Below, piece by piece: positions 1-6,810 of a stretch of 22,449 bases of DNA. Position 1 is the stretch's first letter. Every line of letters begins with the position of its first letter. A model generated the notes under the pieces. The model was not told the DNA's origin. It did not search any database and saw only the letters and a program-made list of their open reading frames with translations. The position numbers and the translations under genes were made by a program. The DNA comes from Flavobacterium psychrophilum (lineage in GTDB: Bacteria > Bacteroidota > Bacteroidia > Flavobacteriales > Flavobacteriaceae): assembly GCA_945878515.1 (NCBI GenBank), contig CAMCTL010000042.1, positions 1 through 22,449 on the forward strand, written 5' to 3'.

Positions 1-2409
1 AAGTGGTTTAGTTTGGGATTTTGGGAATTATTCGCCCGTGTTGTCCTTAGAAATAGAATTTTAATGTTATCGATTATTGTAACGATAACTGTTTTATTGG
101 CTTTGCAATGGAAAAATATCCATTTTACACAAACAGAAGCCAACATGTTGCCGGACGATAATATCGTCAATGTTGAATACAAAGCCTTTTTAAACAAATT
201 TGGTGACGAAGGAAATTTAGTGGTTATTGGCGTAAAAGACAAAACCTTTTTCTCCCCAAAAGCTTTTAAATCTTGGGTTAAATTAATGAATAGTCTGAAA
301 GAAGACAAAGCTGTTGATTTAGTAATTTCGATAAATGATTTAAAAAAATTACAAAAAAACGAAGCACTCGAAAAATTCGAATTGGTTCCTTTTGTCGATC
401 AAAGTAAAACCAAAGACAAAGTATATCTTGAAAAAATTAAAAATGAACTCCTCGATAATTTGCCATTTTACGAAGGATTACTTTTCAATAAAAAATCAGG
501 AACCGTTCGATCTGCGGTTTATTTAGACAAGAAAATTGTAAATACCACAGCCCGAAAGGATTTTATCCTAAAAAAATTAGTTCCTGCAATAGAAACATTC
601 GAAAAAGAAACCAACATCAATTTGCATGTTTCAGGAATGCCTTACATCAGGACACTCAATGCACAGACCATAATTGGAGAAATCAGCATTTTTATTGGCG
701 CTTCATTACTCGTAACTTCCTTGCTTTTCTTTTTCTTTTTTAGAAGTTTTAGAGCGACTTTAATTTCGATAATCATTGTAATTATCGGCGTGATGTGGTC
801 TTTTGGTTTCTTGGGATTGTTGCATTACGAAATTACCGTTTTAACGGCTTTAGTTCCTTCCTTGATTATTGTCATCGGGATTCCGAATTGCATTTTCTTG
901 ACCAATAAATACCATCAAGAATACAAAATCCACCGAAACAAAGTCAAAGCACTGCAACGTGTTACGACCAAAGTAGGAATGGCAACCCTAATGACCAACC
1001 TAACAACAGCTATTGGTTTTTTTACCTTTATCACTTCAAACAACAAACTTCTGATTGAGTTTGGAAATGTAACTTCCATCAATATTTTAGCTCTGTTCTT
1101 CTTATGCATTGTTGTAATCCCCATTTTTCATAGTTATATTCCTGCACCCAAAGACCGCCACATCAAGCATTTGGACCGCGGTTATGTAAAATGGTTTATG
1201 GACTGGATTTTACGAAACGTGAAATACAACCGTTTTTCAATTTATGTTGTTGCCATTTCTCTTCTAGTCGTTAGCATTATAGGTATTTATAAAATGCGAA
1301 TTTCGGGGAGTTTAATAGAAGATATGCCCAAGAAAGAAGCCTTTTTTCAAGACATTATTTTCTTCGAAAAAGAGTTTGATGGTATAATGCCGCTTGAAAT
1401 TATGATCGATACCAAACGCAAAAAAGGCGTGATGAAACTATCAACGCTCAAGCGAATGGATGAACTAGAAGTAGCTATTGACGAAATTCCAGAGTTGTCG
1501 AAGCCCATTTCGGTGGTCAATTTGGTTAAATATTCCAAACAAGCCTATTACAACGGAAATCCAGATTACTACGAATTGCCCACTTCTCAGGAGCAATCTT
1601 TTATTTTAGGATATGCCAAAAATGCAACCAAAGACTCAAAAGAAAATCTGATGAAAAGCTATGTCGATTCGACAGGACAATTTGCTCGAATTACGACTTT
1701 TATGCGTGACGAAAACGGCGATGCCATCCCAAGAATTGAAGCCGAAATCCGACAGGAAGCGGATAAAATATTCCCAAAAAATCAATATAATGTGTCGATT
1801 ACTGGAAAAGCATTGGTTTTCCAAAAAGGAACAAACTATTTGTTGGACAATTTGCTCTCGTCCTTAATTTTTGCTTTTTTCCTAACCGCACTTTTAATCG
1901 GGTTTATGTTCCGCTCGTTCAAAATGATTTTAGTTTCTATTATCCCAAATCTATTGCCGTTGCTACTAACTGCCGGAATTATGGGATTTTTCAACATTCC
2001 TTTGAAACCTTCAACCATATTGGTTTTCGGAATCGCCTTTGGACTTTCTGTAGATGATACCGTGAGGTTTTTGGCTCAATATCGTCAAGAATTAAAGAAA
2101 AACCACTGGAAAATTCGCAAATCTGTTTATGCTACTTTCAACGATGCGGGTTTGAGTATGTTTTACACTTCTATCGTATTGTTTTTTGGATTTTCGGTCT
2201 TTATGTTGTCTAGTTTTGGAGGAACCATTGCGCTTGGCGGACTGATATCATTGACTTTATTATTCGGAATGTTGTCCAATTTAATGTTGTTGCCCGCTTT
2301 GGTTTTAACCTTAAACAAAACTTTGGCAAACGAACAGGAATTCATCGAGCCAATGATTGACATTATCGAGCATACCGATGAGGAAATTGATGCTTTGAAG
2401 AAAGGGTAA
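1..2409 (+). CDS. RND superfamily / MMPL-type exporter, 5' end cut by window
   Basis: This is a large inner-membrane transporter of the RND superfamily (MMPL type, with sterol-sensing-domain-like architecture), probably exporting a hydrophobic or lipid-like substrate using the proton gradient. The layout is duplicated: an N-terminal membrane helix, a soluble periplasmic loop of about 190 residues, a cluster of about five helices, then a second helix-loop-cluster half with the same order, ending in an acidic cytoplasmic tail. The 'GLSVDDTVRF' stretch in the second half matches the conserved GxxxDD region expected in transmembrane helix 4 of each RND half; the first half has 'VIGIPNCIFL' there and so lacks the acidic pair. 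The frame is open to base 1 (reading KWFSLGFWELF), and the first in-window start is a TTG at 13, so the true start probably lies just left of the window. Substrate is not readable from sequence. Confidence 0.88.
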   Translation, partial: KWFSLGFWELFARVVLRNRILMLSIIVTITVLLALQWKNIHFTQTEANMLPDDNIVNVEYKAFLNKFGDEGNLVVIGVKDKTFFSPKAFKSWVKLMNSLKEDKAVDLVISINDLKKLQKNEALEKFELVPFVDQSKTKDKVYLEKIKNELLDNLPFYEGLLFNKKSGTVRSAVYLDKKIVNTTARKDFILKKLVPAIETFEKETNINLHVSGMPYIRTLNAQTIIGEISIFIGASLLVTSLLFFFFFRSFRATLISIIIVIIGVMWSFGFLGLLHYEITVLTALVPSLIIVIGIPNCIFLTNKYHQEYKIHRNKVKALQRVTTKVGMATLMTNLTTAIGFFTFITSNNKLLIEFGNVTSINILALFFLCIVVIPIFHSYIPAPKDRHIKHLDRGYVKWFMDWILRNVKYNRFSIYVVAISLLVVSIIGIYKMRISGSLIEDMPKKEAFFQDIIFFEKEFDGIMPLEIMIDTKRKKGVMKLSTLKRMDELEVAIDEIPELSKPISVVNLVKYSKQAYYNGNPDYYELPTSQEQSFILGYAKNATKDSKENLMKSYVDSTGQFARITTFMRDENGDAIPRIEAEIRQEADKIFPKNQYNVSITGKALVFQKGTNYLLDNLLSSLIFAFFLTALLIGFMFRSFKMILVSIIPNLLPLLLTAGIMGFFNIPLKPSTILVFGIAFGLSVDDTVRFLAQYRQELKKNHWKIRKSVYATFNDAGLSMFYTSIVLFFGFSVFMLSSFGGTIALGGLISLTLLFGMLSNLMLLPALVLTLNKTLANEQEFIEPMIDIIEHTDEEIDALKKG

Positions 2410-2440
2410 ATTTGTTCTAGGATTACTTTGAGAATCCGAT

Positions 2441-2474
2441 AGATTTGACAACTTTTTTGAAAGTTATCAAATCT
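2441..2474. repeat. Long imperfect hairpin after the exporter gene
   Basis: AGATTTGA-c-AACTTT at 2441-2455 pairs with AAAGTT-a-TCAAATCT at 2460-2474. This gives 14 base pairs with one C/A mismatch and a 4-nt loop. No T-run follows, so it is not a standard terminator. It resembles the hairpin-forming intergenic repeats scattered in flavobacterial genomes, and may protect the 3' end of the exporter mRNA. Confidence 0.6.
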
Positions 2475-2507
2475 TTAGACAAATTCAGAATTGCATTTTA
2501 TAAAAAT

Positions 2508-2547
2508 CACCCAAAATCTAATTTAATGATTTGTGGGTGCTTTTTTT
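2508..2547 (+). terminator. Intrinsic terminator of the exporter gene
   Basis: CACCCAAAATC (2508-2518) pairs with GATTTGTGGGTG (2528-2539) with one bulged G. The loop is 9 nt and seven T follow on the plus strand. On the minus strand the same stem is followed by ATTTTTAT, so it may also stop transcripts of the toxin-antitoxin genes arriving from the right. Confidence 0.8.
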
Positions 2548-2620
2548 ATCATTTTAGGCGTAAATTCGTTTAGGAAAAATAGCATTTAGTTTACATTAAA
2601 GCTGTTTTTAAATTTTCAAT

Positions 2621-2953
2621 CTAAAGAAGTCCTTCGTTTTTAAGAATTTCTTGAATTTCCTTATCCGAAATAGAATCTTTATCACCTTTGTTGTAAATTG
2701 AAAAAAGATATACTTTGGTATCAATCACTTTTAAGAAAGACATTACTCTCGCTCCGCCAGATTTTCCTTTCCCTTTAGAAGCAATAGCTAAACGGATTTT
2801 ATAAATATCATTCCCAAGGTTTGTTCCAAGAGTAGGATTTTCTTCGAGTTCATCGTTTAGCTTTTCGAGTTCACTTTTAAGAGAAGCATACTTTTTGATT
2901 AGTCGTTTTGCTTCCTTTTTAAAGTTGTCAGTCGGGACAATGTTATAACTCAT
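2621..2953 (-). CDS. RelE/ParE-family toxin of a type II toxin-antitoxin pair
   Basis: A 110-residue basic protein of the RelE/ParE superfamily. Members are either ribosome-dependent mRNA interferases (RelE-like) or gyrase poisons (ParE-like). The visible family pattern is an N-terminal lysine-rich helix ('NFKKEAKRLIKKY'), a second charged helix, a central strand region 'IYKIRLAIASKGKGKSGGAR' and a C-terminal 'VYLFSIYNKGDKDSISDKEI', which is the usual order in Bacteroidota RelE-like toxins. The gene overlaps the end of the upstream antitoxin gene by 11 bp, a translational coupling common in such pairs. The family assignment is good; which target it attacks is not decidable here. Confidence 0.85.
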   Translation of the reverse strand: MSYNIVPTDNFKKEAKRLIKKYASLKSELEKLNDELEENPTLGTNLGNDIYKIRLAIASKGKGKSGGARVMSFLKVIDTKVYLFSIYNKGDKDSISDKEIQEILKNEGLL

Positions 2954-3158
2954 TTAAAAATTCTTTTAACGAATTACTTTTTATGGTCTTGCCTTCTTGA
3001 ATGCTTTTAAGTTCTTTGATTCCTGCGGTAAGGTTTTTTACAATTTCCTCTTTAGAATCGCCGTCTTCTGGCTCTACTTTAACAAAATCGAGACTATTTA
3101 TAAGTTCCATAAAAAACGGATATTTAGTGTCGTTTACCGAAAGTGTTATCTTTTTCAT
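2943..3158 (-). CDS. Antitoxin partner of the RelE/ParE toxin
   Basis: A 71-residue acidic protein immediately upstream of the toxin, with its stop codon inside the toxin's first codons. It starts MKKITLSVNDTKYPFF, a strand-helix start, then an acidic linker, 'SKEEIVKNLTAGIKELKSIQEGK' and a C-terminal 'SLKEFLNEL' helix. This order is typical of small Bacteroidota antitoxins that pair with RelE-like toxins. The C-terminal half is expected to wrap the toxin. No clear HTH or ribbon-helix-helix is visible, so autoregulation by this protein is uncertain. Assignment rests on position, size, overlap and sequence style. Confidence 0.8.
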   Translation of the reverse strand: MKKITLSVNDTKYPFFMELINSLDFVKVEPEDGDSKEEIVKNLTAGIKELKSIQEGKTIKSNSLKEFLNEL

Positions 3159-3192
3159 CTGCTTATAATATTTGTTTTTTAATGGAAGATGT

Positions 3193-3242
3193 AACGCCTA
3201 TAATCATTTCCCTCTATGTTAATGACAATTGTCGGGGGCGTT
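3193..3242. promoter_or_regulatory. Palindrome upstream of the toxin-antitoxin genes, operator candidate
   Basis: A perfect 10-bp palindrome GACAATTGTC lies at 3224-3233. It is inside an outer inverted pair AACGCC (3193-3198) and GGCGTT (3237-3242), 35-84 bases upstream of the antitoxin start. A similar TGACA...TGTCA dyad precedes the WYL regulator gene at 4025-4039. It could be an operator for the toxin-antitoxin pair or a site for the WYL regulator; no consensus promoter was found next to it. Confidence 0.35.
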
Positions 3243-3279
3243 TCATCATTTTAATTTTAAAGAGTCTTTTTTATTCTAA

Positions 3280-3309
3280 TAATTCCTCTTTTTTAAAGAA
3301 GAGGAATTA
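3280..3309. repeat. Perfect AT-rich hairpin between toxin-antitoxin genes and small membrane gene
   Basis: TAATTCCTCTT (3280-3290) pairs perfectly with AAGAGGAATTA (3299-3309) around an 8-nt loop, giving an 11-bp stem. It lies downstream of the 3407-3658 gene and upstream of the antitoxin, both on the minus strand. It may end the transcript of that gene, but there is no U-tract on either strand, so a terminator role is unproven. Confidence 0.5.
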
Positions 3310-3406
3310 AAATACAAATTTACATAAAAACAACTATACTAATTCATTGAGATTGGATGGGAAATAAATTAAACAAGGAAAAATTTAAAGAGCTGGGATA
3401 ATTTAC

Positions 3407-3658
3407 TTATTGACCAGCTCCTAAAACACCTATTGTGCCAACAATCCACAATATTGGTTTCCATAAAACAACGTAAGCTATAATAGTTAAAATAGAGAAC
3501 ACACTCCACCACCAAAAACCGGCATCTTGCGTAAAGACAGGAAATATATTATGCAACAGCATAAAAATACCATACGGAATGGCAACCAATGCAACTAAAA
3601 CCCAGATGGCACACCTTAAAAAAAATACGATAAGATTTAACAATAGTTGAAATAACAT
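3407..3658 (-). CDS. Small membrane protein of unknown function
   Basis: I do not recognise this 83-residue protein. It is strongly hydrophobic, with one long membrane segment (about residues 4-36, 'LLLNLIVFFLRCAIWVLVALVAIPYG') and a second region (about 48-78) that could form one or two helices, joined by a short loop containing 'FTQDAGFWWW'. Aromatic residues cluster at the predicted membrane borders and there is almost no soluble part. It lies 59 bp downstream of another small gene on the same strand (3718-3936), and the two may be cotranscribed from the divergent promoter region near 3940-4060. A holin-like or other pore role would be speculation. Confidence 0.6.
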   Translation of the reverse strand: MLFQLLLNLIVFFLRCAIWVLVALVAIPYGIFMLLHNIFPVFTQDAGFWWWSVFSILTIIAYVVLWKPILWIVGTIGVLGAGQ

Positions 3659-3717
3659 AATTTTGAATATTTTATGACTTTCGTCTGATTAATAATGATT
3701 GAATTACAAAATAATAT

Positions 3718-3936
3718 TTACTTTAGTTTAGAATTAGGAGTATAAACCTCATCTTCTAAAGCAGTTATTAAACCCGTCACCAACAACGAAAGTCCGACAC
3801 CAATAACGCCTCCCGTTTGTGGATTTTTACCAAGATGATTTGCAATTGCCATTCCTGCGGCAGCTCCTGAAGTTAAAATGGCACTTAAACTACTAAAGTC
3901 CATTTCAGTGTTTTGTTTTTTGAATAGATTTTTCAT
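3718..3936 (-). CDS. Small glycine/alanine-rich, possibly membrane-active protein
   Basis: Not recognised. From the ATG at 3936 it encodes 72 residues: a basic start (MKNLFKKQ), a small-residue segment 'AILTSGAAAGMAIANHLG', a second hydrophobic segment 'TGGVIGVGLSLLVTGLITAL' and a charged tail. The small-residue helices with a glycine linker resemble membrane-inserting peptides, but no family is evident. An upstream in-frame ATG at 4002 would add 22 residues. I prefer 3936, because the longer form would run through the likely promoter and dyad region and its extra residues look non-coding, while the ATG at 3936 has an A-rich leader. It is divergent from the WYL regulator gene, 126 bp away, and is a natural candidate target for that regulator. 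Confidence 0.55.
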   Translation of the reverse strand: MKNLFKKQNTEMDFSSLSAILTSGAAAGMAIANHLGKNPQTGGVIGVGLSLLVTGLITALEDEVYTPNSKLK

Positions 3937-4024
3937 AATAATTTGTTTTAAAATTAGACCGTAAAAGTAAAATCCCTTACTGTCAATTTGCGTCAGTGCC
4001 AAACAAATTGAAAAAAAACTAAGA

Positions 4025-4058
4025 TGACATTAATTGTCAGATTGCTTTGCTACTTTTG
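4025..4058 (+). promoter_or_regulatory. WYL-regulator promoter with overlapping palindromic operator candidate
   Basis: TACTTTTG at 4051-4058 matches the Bacteroidota -7 element TAnnTTTG. Where a -33 element would be expected lies the palindrome TGACA-TTAAT-TGTCA (4025-4039). A second, weaker dyad (ACTG...CAGT, 3979-3997) lies on the side of the divergent gene. The -7 element ends only 4 bases before the ATG at 4063, so the transcript would be nearly or wholly leaderless. A protein bound to the palindrome would block this promoter, fitting autoregulation by the WYL protein (inference). Confidence 0.5.
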
Positions 4059-4062
4059 AAGT

Positions 4063-4986
4063 ATGAAAAAAGACAACAAAGAGCAACAACATCTCAATAC
4101 ACCACAAGTGTATCAAACAAAACAATTAGTCGAAATTCTCAAGAAATATCCTTTTGAGAGTAAGGAAAATCTAATTAAATATATCAGTACCAACAGAGAA
4201 AATAAAATTAGCGAACGCACTTTTCATAGAATAAAAGCGACTTTACGGAATGATTACGGTATTATAATTAAACATTCTAGGGCTAATAATGGTTTTTATT
4301 TGGATGAAGAAAAATCCTTGAATATTGACTCTTTTTTAAGTCATTTGGAAATCCTTGCCACTGCCGAACAAATTTCCAATAATTTAATTGAAAATAACAA
4401 TTCATTGTCCTTTATAGAGTTCGAAAACAAAGCAGCGATAGAAACTATCCCGAATTTCAAAACCATTTTAGATGCCATTCAACAAAACGTACCTTTACGT
4501 TTTAACCATTATAGTTTTTATCATTTAAAAGAGGAAGAATACAACCTAAAACCCTATTTCCTGAAACAATACCAAAACCGCTGGTATGTAGTAGGTGAAA
4601 CCGAAAAAGGCTATCGTACTTTTGGCATTGACCGAATAGAAAACATCATTGTTGGCTCTAAAAAATTCAAACCGAAAACCGAAGAAGCCAGAGACAAATT
4701 TAGTCACGTTATTGGATTAAACTATGTGGATCATAAATTGGAAAAAATACAATTGTCTTTTCACATTTCACAAAAACCATATATTGTCTCGCTTCCTTTA
4801 CATCATTCCCAAAAAGAAATCAAGACCGATAACGAAAACTCTTTTAACATTGAATTACTGATTCACCCTAATTTTGAGTTCCGACAACAGGTTTTGAAAT
4901 ATGGTAGTTTGGTTAAGGTTATTGAACCAAAATGGTTGGCGGATGAGATTAAGGAGGAATTAAAGAACGGGTTTGAGGGGTACTAA
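4063..4986 (+). CDS. WYL-domain transcriptional regulator
   Basis: A 307-residue DNA-binding regulator. Residues about 15-80 form a winged-helix-like N-terminal domain with the recognition stretch 'ISERTFHRIKATLRNDYGI'. Residues about 125-195 are a WYL domain, with the signature 'NRWYVVGE' (R173, W174, Y175) followed by 'RTFGIDRI' (185-192). Residues about 220-305 fit the C-terminal WCX extension. WYL domains sense ligands, often nucleic-acid or nucleotide species, and WYL regulators control many defence and DNA-damage operons. The gene is divergent from a small gene at 3718-3936 over a palindromic site, and ends against a bidirectional terminator facing the GTPase gene. No other in-frame ATG occurs early, so the start is secure. 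The regulated genes are an inference. Confidence 0.88.
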   Translation: MKKDNKEQQHLNTPQVYQTKQLVEILKKYPFESKENLIKYISTNRENKISERTFHRIKATLRNDYGIIIKHSRANNGFYLDEEKSLNIDSFLSHLEILATAEQISNNLIENNNSLSFIEFENKAAIETIPNFKTILDAIQQNVPLRFNHYSFYHLKEEEYNLKPYFLKQYQNRWYVVGETEKGYRTFGIDRIENIIVGSKKFKPKTEEARDKFSHVIGLNYVDHKLEKIQLSFHISQKPYIVSLPLHHSQKEIKTDNENSFNIELLIHPNFEFRQQVLKYGSLVKVIEPKWLADEIKEELKNGFEGY

Positions 4987-5007
4987 AAATAGCTTTAAAA
5001 CCAAAAA

Positions 5008-5043
5008 AAAACTCCCTAACATTTAAAAATTAAAGGGAGTTTG
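5008..5043. terminator. Bidirectional intrinsic terminator
   Basis: AAACTCCCT (5009-5017) pairs with AGGGAGTTT, ending at 5042, around a 16-nt AT-rich loop. On the minus strand the stem runs into a tract of about nine U, making a strong terminator for the GTPase gene. On the plus strand only TTTG follows, giving a weaker one for the WYL gene. Confidence 0.8.
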
Positions 5044-5066
5044 CTAATTAAAATAATTTAAAAGTG

Positions 5067-6230
5067 TTATAATTTTTGCTTCAATAATTTCAACAATATG
5101 TCATTATAAAAATCTTTATTTAAAATATCACCTTTTTTAACACCCTTGAATAATTTTTTTGCTTCAGGTAAAATTTTTGAAAAAATATCTTTTATTTCAT
5201 TTTTGTCTTCTAAAGTATGTCCACTATCTAATAATTTTGCAACAGTAGCAAGCATTGCAGCAGATACAGAAACTGCAATAATTGCAGCTGCAACATCGAC
5301 TATTCCTGTAGGCGGTAAAAAACTTTTTGCTATTAGAAACAGAGTTGTCCCTACAGTTTCAGCTGCAAAAACACCTAACATCGAAACTGCATCTGATTTG
5401 CTCAAAATTTTACCCGTATATAAATAGGACAAAGAAGCGATTGCAACAGCTTGGATAGCTCCTATATACAGCGCACTACCAGGTATAAAAGCAGCAGCTC
5501 CTGCACCTATACAAGCAGTAGCGATAATTCCAATAGCTTTTTTACTTTTATTTTTAAGCTCTTTTGCTAGTAAAATATCCTTTCCATTTTTTTCCAAAAA
5601 ACTTAAAACATCTTCTCTCAAATCATCAACATATTTTAGTGTTTGTGGTCTGCCATATTCATCAACAGGTATTGAAGTTTCTTCTAATGTTATTGGATCC
5701 TTAATCATATCTTTGGCATCATAACCTCTTGAAACAATAGGATAAATTTTTTCATCAACTCCTAATAAATCTGCCCATTGATTGAGAATTAATTTTAAAT
5801 TTTCTGAAGAAAAATTATCAGCTTTATTTAAAACGATGAATATTTTTTCTGATTTTTCTTTTAGATTCTTATAGTGAATGCGTTGCGATTCATCTGGAGA
5901 ACCAGATAAAACAAGTATTCCAATATCTACACCTTCTGCAATCATATCGATTGTTTCTTGAGAATTTTCAGATTTAATATCATCTAATCCGGGTGTGTCA
6001 GCAATTTTAATGCTTTTACCAATCATTTGAAACTTGACTTCTGTAGTAATTCCTGATTTTGCTCCAACAACAAATTTAGGTTTATCTTTTTCACAATCAA
6101 AAAAGGCATTTAAAAAAGAACTTTTACCTGCACTTACTTTCCCAACTACCAGAATATTTAAAGTTGAGTTTACTTGTTTATTAAATTCCGAATACAATTC
6201 TTCGAATTTTTCATTTATTTTGTTTTCCAT
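5067..6230 (-). CDS. Membrane-associated P-loop GTPase (Era/dynamin-like G domain with hydrophobic C-terminal region)
   Basis: A 387-residue GTPase. G1 is GKVSAGKS (30-37), the G2 threonine is in GITTE (about 60-64), G3 is DTPG (78-81) and G4 is NKAD (135-138), so all nucleotide-binding elements are intact. After the G domain (to about 215) comes a long alanine/glycine-rich hydrophobic region (about 230-335) with several likely membrane helices ('SALYIGAIQAVAIASLSYLYTG', 'GIVDVAAAIIAVSVSAAMLATVAKLL'), similar in style to DUF697/YcjF-type regions, and a lysine-rich tail. Such proteins usually act at membranes; the exact role is unknown. The gene lies downstream of 6376-6810 on the same strand after a gap of 145 bp. 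Its codons are AT-rich even for this window, hinting at an accessory origin. Confidence 0.82.
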   Translation of the reverse strand: MENKINEKFEELYSEFNKQVNSTLNILVVGKVSAGKSSFLNAFFDCEKDKPKFVVGAKSGITTEVKFQMIGKSIKIADTPGLDDIKSENSQETIDMIAEGVDIGILVLSGSPDESQRIHYKNLKEKSEKIFIVLNKADNFSSENLKLILNQWADLLGVDEKIYPIVSRGYDAKDMIKDPITLEETSIPVDEYGRPQTLKYVDDLREDVLSFLEKNGKDILLAKELKNKSKKAIGIIATACIGAGAAAFIPGSALYIGAIQAVAIASLSYLYTGKILSKSDAVSMLGVFAAETVGTTLFLIAKSFLPPTGIVDVAAAIIAVSVSAAMLATVAKLLDSGHTLEDKNEIKDIFSKILPEAKKLFKGVKKGDILNKDFYNDILLKLLKQKL

Positions 6231-6375
6231 ATTAATTTATTTTAAAGTTACTTTTTGTGTCGAAAGCATTAAATATTGCATAACCTTTCTGTTAAATTTA
6301 GCTCTATCAAGCTCTCTTTTATTTATATTTCCCAAATCTACCATCCCAAAACGCCAATTCTCGTCACTCCTCTTT

Positions 6376-6810
6376 TTATTTCACCAAACTCTTAACCACC
6401 CGCTCAATCCCATAATCCGCTTTTTTCAAATTCGCTAAAGTCAATTGCAAATCGATTCCATTGGCAACGATGTTTGCAGGATTACTCAGCCAATCTTCCA
6501 TTCGTCGTTTGCCTTTAGATTGATTGATACATCTTAGTGTTACGCCTACATTTTCGGGGCAGTTTACAACTAATGCAATTTGGTCATCGGTTAAAATCGA
6601 TTTGAATTGCGAATGAACGGCTTCCGAGGAACGCAAATGTTCATAATCATAAGGATCACCACCACGCAAGGTTTTTCCGGTGTAAACATCTGTGTAAAGT
6701 GCGAGTCCATTACCACCACGAATAAGTGCAGCTTTTTGCATCAAAGCTTTGGCTTTGGTAAAAACTTTATCAATTTCTGTTCTTCTGTAGGGTCTTGTAG
6801 GGTCAATCAT
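6376..6810 (-). CDS. Unknown protein with HNH-like residue pattern
   Basis: I do not recognise a named family for this 144-residue protein. The middle reads 'GDPYDYEHLRSSEAVHSQF' (51-69), then 'VNCPENVGVTLRCINQSKGK' (82-101) and 'RRMEDWL' (102-108). An acidic-His pair (E57-H58), followed about 30-40 residues later by Asn residues (N87, N96) and an 'NxSKG..R..E.W' stretch, resembles the His, Asn and second-half residues of HNH/His-Me-finger nucleases. The zinc cysteine pairs of many HNH proteins are absent; C84 and C94 are single. It could equally be a non-catalytic conserved Bacteroidota protein. The same-strand GTPase gene follows 145 bp downstream; cotranscription is possible but unproven. 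Confidence 0.6.
   Translation of the reverse strand: MIDPTRPYRRTEIDKVFTKAKALMQKAALIRGGNGLALYTDVYTGKTLRGGDPYDYEHLRSSEAVHSQFKSILTDDQIALVVNCPENVGVTLRCINQSKGKRRMEDWLSNPANIVANGIDLQLTLANLKKADYGIERVVKSLVK

Noticed and set aside
13..2409. TTG at 13 as the true start of the exporter
   Set aside because: The frame stays open to base 1 with plausible residues (KWFS), so the start is probably just outside the window.
3718..4002. Longer form of the small glycine-rich protein starting at 4002
   Set aside because: The extra 22 residues look like translated promoter DNA, and the frame would cover the dyad and the likely promoter region shared with the WYL gene. The ATG at 3936 has a better leader.
5146..5427. 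Open frame on the plus strand opposite the GTPase gene (93 codons)
   Set aside because: It lies antisense within the conserved C-terminal region of the GTPase gene, shows no family pattern, and results from low stop frequency opposite Ala/Gly/Ile-rich codons.
6034..6438. 134-codon plus-strand frame across the GTPase 5' end and the following gap
   Set aside because: It overlaps two minus-strand genes, including the essential G1-G3 motifs, and its product is low-complexity Ser/Phe/Leu-rich sequence without recognisable domain or start context.
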